Source: Bacteroidales bacterium (GTDB lineage: Bacteria > Bacteroidota > Bacteroidia > Bacteroidales > UBA932). Taken from it: a stretch of DNA of 64,000 nt. Below are positions 58,328 through 64,000 of this stretch, in pieces. The notes under the pieces were generated by a model. It was not told the DNA's origin. It saw only the letters and a list, made by a program, of their open reading frames with translations, and searched no databases. The translations under genes were made by a program, and so were the position numbers. The DNA lies in contig JAQXHU010000124.1 in NCBI GenBank assembly GCA_029007435.1, positions 1 to 64,000 on the forward strand. Reading direction: 5' to 3'. Each line of letters opens with the position of its first letter. Positions within the stretch are counted from its first letter, which is position 1.

Positions 58328-58731
58328 TATGTGATTACACCCGGAAGGGTCTTTGCCTCGTCAATCATCTTCTGAAGCTCGGACTCAACAGGAACACGGC
58401 GTACGAGTTTCTTCTCCTCGTTGACCTCGGCCATCTTGGCAGCGAGATTTGCAGGGACACGGTGAGCAAGTTCCTTCACTGTATCAACACCGGCGGCCTC
58501 AAGCAGTTCCGCGAACTGAGGACCTACTCCGTGGATACGGAACATATCAGCATAATTTGTCCATTTGAGGATGAGTTTCTCGGTGATGCCGGTAGCCTCC
58601 GCAAGCTCTTTGCGTCCTTTCGGAGCGGCGCATTTTTCAAGAAGATCATCAGCGGTGACAACGCCCGCAGCTACGAGTTTCTCGGCATATACCGGGCCGA
58701 TTCCCTCCAAGTCAATGATTTTGTAAGCCAT
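58324..58731 (-). CDS. DUF4332 (helix-hairpin-helix) protein
   Basis: IEGIGPVYAEKLVAAGV-type repeats, RIHGVGPQFAELLEAAGVDTV. Confidence 0.8.
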   Translation of the reverse strand: MAYKIIDLEGIGPVYAEKLVAAGVVTADDLLEKCAAPKGRKELAEATGITEKLILKWTNYADMFRIHGVGPQFAELLEAAGVDTVKELAHRVPANLAAKMAEVNEEKKLVRRVPVESELQKMIDEAKTLPGVITY

Positions 58732-58800
58732 ATTATCTGTTTTATAGGTTATTAGGGCATAAAGATACATTTTACGCCGAAAAAAAACAATACCGCAGGA

Positions 58801-60708
58801 TTAATAATCGAAAGGCGGCACCTCTCCTGAATCAATCATTTCCCGGAGAATGGCCAGATAATCCGGGGACCATCCGGCGGAAGGGCTCCCGAACTCGTCA
58901 TTCACCTGCTTGAGGGAATAGCGACCTTCCGGCAGGGAGGAGATGAATTTCTTCAGGGCATCAGCCGTCGCCTCCACTGAAGATGAAGAACGGCTGACGG
59001 CTGACGAAGAGGCTTTGGATCTGCACACGTCGCATTTTCCACAGTCCACCGTCTCTTTCTGTCCGAAATATTCCAAAAGATAACGTGAACGGCATATGTC
59101 ATTTCCGCTCACATAGTCCACCATCGCCGCCATCCGCCTGTGGGCCGTCTCCTTGAGCATCTTGTAGCGTTGCGGGGACAATCCCACATTACCCTCGGCA
59201 AGTCTCTCATTATGAAGAAAGAGCACATCCGAGCGCTCCCCAGGGACATACCTGATGATGTGCTGGAGCGACAATTTGTAAAGCATCTGCCGCAGCTGGG
59301 GCACTGTCACCCCGCATTTTTCCGAGAAGAACTCCTCGTCAACAGGCACAGTGAAAGAGAAAATGCCTTCGCATTTCCGCATCAAAGACTCCAGCAGCCC
59401 AGGCAGGGCCGGGTCATCGAATTCCACATTGTAGAGTTCATCTCTTTCCACAATGATTCTCACCCTCGTTGGCACCTCGAGGTCTTCCGAAAACGTCCAA
59501 TGGCCTTCCCTCTCAAGATAGCGCATCGCATAGAATACAGGAGCGCGGGACAGCCTGAATCTGGAACAGAACTCCGCAATGTCGAAACGGAGCTGCCGGC
59601 CCTTTCCCTGCCCATAAGCTATGTCAAAGAAAGCGTGCACTTTATGGTAAATGTCCTCGATATACTCCAATGTCGGGAAAGTCACAGCCTCTATCTGGTT
59701 GAGGCGGCGGATGTCCACCGCATTCCATATCAGCACCGCATAGGAGGAGTTGCCGTCCCTTCCCGCCCTGCCGGCTTCCTGGAAATATGCTTCCGGGGAA
59801 TCAGGAACATCGAGATGAACCACGAAGCGGACATCCGGCTTGTCAATGCCCATCCCGAAGGCATTGGTGCAGACCATTATGCGTATCTTGCCTGACTTCC
59901 ATTCCGCCTGGCGGGACGTGCGGACAAGATGGGTGAGACCGGCGTGGTAGAACGATGCTGAAATTCCCTGGGCCTGAAGCATAGCGGCTGTTTCCTCGGT
60001 TTTCTGGCGGCTCCTGACATAGACAATGCCCGAGCCTTTGACGCCGTTGCATATCCCGAGAAGCTGCCCAGTCTTGTCTTCGCACCTCCTTACTATATAT
60101 GACAGGTTAGGCCTCTCGAATCCGCTTTTCAGGAGATTCTTCTCCTTGAAACGGAGCTTTTCCATAATGTCGTCAGCCACCTCAGGTGTCGCCGTGGCGG
60201 TCAATGCGATGACAGGCGCTCCTGTCATCTCCCTCAATTTCCCTATCTGCAGATAGTCAGGCCGGAAATCATATCCCCACTGCGAGATGCAGTGAGCCTC
60301 ATCCACTACGATATAGCTGATATTCATCACCTGGAGATATGACTGGAACAGCTGGGTACCAAGCCTTTCAGGAGATAGATACAGGAACTTGAAGTCTCCG
60401 TAAGCGGCATTGTTGAGGGCCAGATCCACTTCCCTTCTGTTCATTCCCGCATAAACAGCCAGGGCCTTGATGCCCCTGTCCTTGAGGTTCTGCACCTGGT
60501 CTTTCATCAGGGCTATCAGGGGAGTGATCACGAGGGCTATTCCGTCTTTCATCATCGCCGGAACCTGGAAACATACTGACTTTCCGCCTCCTGTGGGAAG
60601 AATCGCCAGCACGTCCCTGTCCTGAAGGGCTGTCTCGACAATCTTCTCCTGCATCGGACGGAAAGAGGTATATCCCCAGTATTCTGACAATATGTCAATC
60701 GGCTTCAT
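58801..60708 (-). CDS. recQ: RecQ-family ATP-dependent DNA helicase
   Basis: [62 protein letters not shown]; four-Cys zinc motif. Confidence 0.93.
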   Translation of the reverse strand: MKPIDILSEYWGYTSFRPMQEKIVETALQDRDVLAILPTGGGKSVCFQVPAMMKDGIALVITPLIALMKDQVQNLKDRGIKALAVYAGMNRREVDLALNNAAYGDFKFLYLSPERLGTQLFQSYLQVMNISYIVVDEAHCISQWGYDFRPDYLQIGKLREMTGAPVIALTATATPEVADDIMEKLRFKEKNLLKSGFERPNLSYIVRRCEDKTGQLLGICNGVKGSGIVYVRSRQKTEETAAMLQAQGISASFYHAGLTHLVRTSRQAEWKSGKIRIMVCTNAFGMGIDKPDVRFVVHLDVPDSPEAYFQEAGRAGRDGNSSYAVLIWNAVDIRRLNQIEAVTFPTLEYIEDIYHKVHAFFDIAYGQGKGRQLRFDIAEFCSRFRLSRAPVFYAMRYLEREGHWTFSEDLEVPTRVRIIVERDELYNVEFDDPALPGLLESLMRKCEGIFSFTVPVDEEFFSEKCGVTVPQLRQMLYKLSLQHIIRYVPGERSDVLFLHNERLAEGNVGLSPQRYKMLKETAHRRMAAMVDYVSGNDICRSRYLLEYFGQKETVDCGKCDVCRSKASSSAVSRSSSSVEATADALKKFISSLPEGRYSLKQVNDEFGSPSAGWSPDYLAILREMIDSGEVPPFDY

Positions 60709-60982
60709 TTCAAATCGTTCTTTGATTAAAAACAGGTTTCGGAACCGCTTTCAATTCGGATTTCCCGAGCTTTCGTTTCAAAAGTTCCCAAGTAAAACAA
60801 TTTACTTTCCGGCACACAATGCGAAACCTTGCGGATGGCAGAATTTTTGCAGTTGTTTCCAGCCGGAATATACACAAAATTAACATTTTTTAATTAATTT
60901 TGCAGCCGTGAAGCTGAAATGGTTTCCGCTTCCGGACAAGTTTTGAAAATTAGTTATAATATTTAAAATATTATTTTTCATT

Positions 60983-62587
60983 ATGCCAACATTGGATTTA
61001 AGCAAGTATGGAATCAAAGGCGTGAAAGAAGTCCTTTACAATCCATCTTACGAAGTTCTCTTCAACGAAGAGACAAGGCCGGAACTCACAGGTTATGAGA
61101 AAGGTCAGGTTACCGAACTCGGTGCCATCAACGTGATGACCGGTATCTACACCGGACGTTCCCCTAAGGACAAGTACATCGTGATGGACAAGAACTCCAA
61201 GGACACCGTATGGTGGACATCAGAGGAGTACAAGAACGACAACCACCCTCTCTCCGAGAAGAACTGGAAGGTCCTCAAGAAAATCGCACAGAAACAGCTT
61301 TCAGGCAAGAGACTGTTCGTAGTTGACGGATTCTGCGGCACCCATCAGGACACCCGTATGAAAGTCCGCTTCATTATGGAAGTTGCCTGGCAGGCTCATT
61401 TCGTGACAAACATGTTCATCCGTCCTCAGAACCAGAAAGAGTTCGACCAGGAGCCTGATTTCATCGTTTACTGCGCTGCAAAGGCAAAGGTTGAAAACTA
61501 CAAGGAGCTCGGCCTCAATTCAGAGACAGCAGTCGCATTCAACGTGACAAGCAAGGAGCAGGTCATCCTCAACACCTGGTACGGCGGCGAGATGAAGAAG
61601 GGTATGTTCTCAATGATGAACTACTATCTGCCTCTCAAGGGCATCGCTTCAATGCACTGCTCTGCAAATACCGATATGAACGGCGAGAACACAGCCATCT
61701 TCTTCGGCCTTTCAGGAACAGGCAAGACCACCCTTTCAACCGACCCTAAACGTCTCCTCATCGGTGACGACGAGCACGGCTGGGACAACAAGGGCATCTT
61801 CAACTTCGAGGGCGGCTGCTATGCGAAAGTAATCAAACTCGACAAGGAGTCTGAACCGGATATCTACGGAGCCATCAGGCGTGACGCACTTCTCGAGAAC
61901 GTGACTGTTGACGAGAACGGTGTAATTGACTTCAACGACAAGAGCGTTACCGAGAACACCCGAGTTTCATACCCTATCTACCACATCAACAAGATTGTGC
62001 GTCCTAAGTCACAGGGCCCTGCAGCAAAGCAGGTTATCTTCCTGTCAGCTGACGCATTCGGAGTTCTTCCTCCAGTATCAATCCTCGACGCCGAACAGAC
62101 CAAGTACTACTTCCTCTCAGGCTTCACAGCCAAGCTAGCAGGAACAGAGCGCGGTATCACCGAGCCTACTCCTACATTCTCAGCCTGCTTCGGACAGGCA
62201 TTCCTCGAGCTGCATCCTACAAAGTACGCTGAGGAACTCGTGAAGAAGATGAAGAAGAGCGGCGCGAAGGCATACCTCGTGAACACAGGCTGGAACGGTA
62301 CCGGAAAACGTATCTCCATCCGTGACACCCGCGGTATCATCGACGCCATCCTCGACGGCTCAATCGACAAGGCTCCTACCAAGGTTATCCCTTACTTCAA
62401 CTTCACTGTGCCTACAGAGCTCAATGGTGTTGACACTCACATCCTTGACCCTCGTGACACTTACAGCGCAGCTGAGGAGTGGGAAGTTAAGGCAAAAGAC
62501 CTCGCCGCAAGGTTCATCAAGAACTTCAAGAAATATGAAGGCAACCGCGCTGGCAAGGCTCTCGTAAAAGCAGGTCCTCAGCTCTAA
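60983..62587 (+). CDS. pckA: Phosphoenolpyruvate carboxykinase (ATP)
   Basis: [28 protein letters not shown]; 534 aa. Confidence 0.96.
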   Translation: MPTLDLSKYGIKGVKEVLYNPSYEVLFNEETRPELTGYEKGQVTELGAINVMTGIYTGRSPKDKYIVMDKNSKDTVWWTSEEYKNDNHPLSEKNWKVLKKIAQKQLSGKRLFVVDGFCGTHQDTRMKVRFIMEVAWQAHFVTNMFIRPQNQKEFDQEPDFIVYCAAKAKVENYKELGLNSETAVAFNVTSKEQVILNTWYGGEMKKGMFSMMNYYLPLKGIASMHCSANTDMNGENTAIFFGLSGTGKTTLSTDPKRLLIGDDEHGWDNKGIFNFEGGCYAKVIKLDKESEPDIYGAIRRDALLENVTVDENGVIDFNDKSVTENTRVSYPIYHINKIVRPKSQGPAAKQVIFLSADAFGVLPPVSILDAEQTKYYFLSGFTAKLAGTERGITEPTPTFSACFGQAFLELHPTKYAEELVKKMKKSGAKAYLVNTGWNGTGKRISIRDTRGIIDAILDGSIDKAPTKVIPYFNFTVPTELNGVDTHILDPRDTYSAAEEWEVKAKDLAARFIKNFKKYEGNRAGKALVKAGPQL

Positions 62588-62610
62588 TCCGCTGAATACT
62601 ACTGAATAAA

Positions 62611-62646
62611 GAGGGATGTCCGCAAAAAGGGCATCCCTCATTTTTA
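62611..62646 (+). terminator. Intrinsic terminator after pckA
   Basis: GAGGGATGTCC-gcaaaaa-GGGCATCCCTC followed by ATTTTT. Confidence 0.85.
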
Positions 62647-62744
62647 TATTTCAGTACTATGCCTGACCATGGCATAAAAAATTGGTATTTGCTGCTACAA
62701 TATAAATTTTTATATTTGTACAATGTAAAAACTATATCAAGACA

Positions 62745-64000
62745 ATGAAACTACGTTTGACATCGATTGCTATGGCGGCATTATTCTGTGCCTCCTGTTT
62801 TCCTACCAGAATTGTCACCGTGTCATCAGTGCACGACACCCCGTCATACAGCACAGTTGTCACTGCGCCAAAGACTCACGTAAGCACAACGACCACACAG
62901 GTTTACGCTACCGAGCCAGACATATCGCTGTATCTTGACCTTCAGGCAGTTGCCGCAGCATTCGCACAGTCATCGAGCATCAGGGAATTCGAATCCCTGC
63001 TCAACAATTCCTCATATATGATATCAAACCTCGACCTGAACAGGGACGGATATGTTGATTATCTGAGGGTGATGTCCGCGATGCAGGGATACAATCACGT
63101 ATTCGTTATCCAGGCGGTACTCGCACCGAACATTTACCAGGATGTAGCGACAGTCGTGGCGGAAGTTCCTGCTTTCGGAAATTATTATGTTGAAGTGATA
63201 GGTTCTTCATACATCTACGGGCCGAACTACATCATCCGCCCGGTATATTACACAAGGCCAGTCATTTTCAACCATATCTGCAGGCACGACTACAGTCCCT
63301 GGAAATCGCCTTGGTACTGGAATCATTATCCGACATATTACAAACACCCGGCTCCGGTCCACGTGAACCATTATCACGCATATGTGAATACGTTTATGAA
63401 GAACCACCGTTACTGCCACGAGGTACAGTATTACAGCCATTGCCATTATCCTGATTATCAGCGTCTCTGCACAATATTCAGCCGGGATGACTATGGAAAG
63501 CAGTATCCTGAGCGCTCATTCACCGTGCGCAATGCCAATGTGGCAGTCCAGAATTCAGCAGTTGAGCGCGCAGAGAATGCAAGGAAGCAAGCCAATGCCT
63601 ATGATGTAAGGGTGGCTTACGATGCGACAAAGAGGACCACTACATCATCCGCCACAAGGGGAACAGCTTCAAGCGGTTCAGCATCAAGCAGTTCGGCTAC
63701 AAGAGGAAATTCCGGCAGTTCGGCCACAAGGGGAAGCGCTGCCTCATCATCTTCAAGCGCTACGCGTGGAGCATCCAATTCCGGCAGTTCGGCCAGCAGG
63801 AACGCTTCTGGAACGGCATCGTCCGGAAGCTCCGCATCAAGGGGCGCCGCATCATCAGGAAGCAGTTCCTCAGGCAGAACGACCGGTTCATCCGGCAGCG
63901 CAAGCAGGTCAACAGGCTCATCAAGCAGCGCGGCAAGTTCCTCAGGCAGCTCCAGCGCCACGAGAACAACCGGCACAAGCGTAACCCGCTCGTCCACAAC
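62745..64000 (+). CDS. Hypothetical lipoprotein with Ser/Gly/Ala/Thr/Arg low-complexity C-terminus, runs off window
   Basis: Open from ATG 62745 (MKLRLTSIAMAALFCASCFPTRIVTV...) to window end; TATATTTG -7 box at 62711-62718; not in the supplied ORF track because no stop is reached. Confidence 0.75.
   Translation, partial: MKLRLTSIAMAALFCASCFPTRIVTVSSVHDTPSYSTVVTAPKTHVSTTTTQVYATEPDISLYLDLQAVAAAFAQSSSIREFESLLNNSSYMISNLDLNRDGYVDYLRVMSAMQGYNHVFVIQAVLAPNIYQDVATVVAEVPAFGNYYVEVIGSSYIYGPNYIIRPVYYTRPVIFNHICRHDYSPWKSPWYWNHYPTYYKHPAPVHVNHYHAYVNTFMKNHRYCHEVQYYSHCHYPDYQRLCTIFSRDDYGKQYPERSFTVRNANVAVQNSAVERAENARKQANAYDVRVAYDATKRTTTSSATRGTASSGSASSSSATRGNSGSSATRGSAASSSSSATRGASNSGSSASRNASGTASSGSSASRGAASSGSSSSGRTTGSSGSASRSTGSSSSAASSSGSSSATRTTGTSVTRSST

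Noticed and set aside
59140-59895. Plus-strand ORF (251 aa) inside recQ
   Set aside because: Shadow ORF of RecQ.
63617-63997. Minus-strand Leu/Pro/Glu-rich ORF (126 aa) at the end of the window
   Set aside because: Antisense of the Ser-rich low-complexity tail of the 62745 ORF.

Overview
This is a 64 kb stretch of a Bacteroidales-type chromosome. The phylum call rests on repeated TAnnTTTG -7 promoter boxes, BACON/DUF4988-type lipoproteins and the gene content. Most of it is ordinary: parE, mtgA, an EttA-type ABC-F, rplY, pth, tpiA, tyrS, rbfA, rmuC, recQ, pckA, peptidases, ABC transporters and a block of surface lipoproteins. The unusual part is an accessory region at about 8.0-22.9 kb, AT-richer by eye than its flanks. 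It holds a DUF234-type ATPase, a HipBA module and a tightly packed operon of eight clearly readable genes plus a trailing lipoprotein gene (12067-22786). The operon combines a vWA-like lipoprotein, a small membrane protein, a tubulin/FtsZ-like GTPase, a 1113-aa protein with an actin/Hsp70 ATPase domain, a coiled-coil membrane protein, a MotA/ExbB/ZorA-like stator, a MotB/OmpA/ZorB-like partner, a secreted lipobox-bearing NUC1-family nuclease and a final lipoprotein. I read this as a candidate undescribed envelope-spanning machine, related to Zorya only through its motor pair, possibly defensive. A structured leader RNA with mutually exclusive helices and an intrinsic terminator lies just upstream. 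The left edge also carries a phoA-like fragment that matches the intact phoA beyond the right edge. No searches or folding programs were run; all family calls come from reading motifs.
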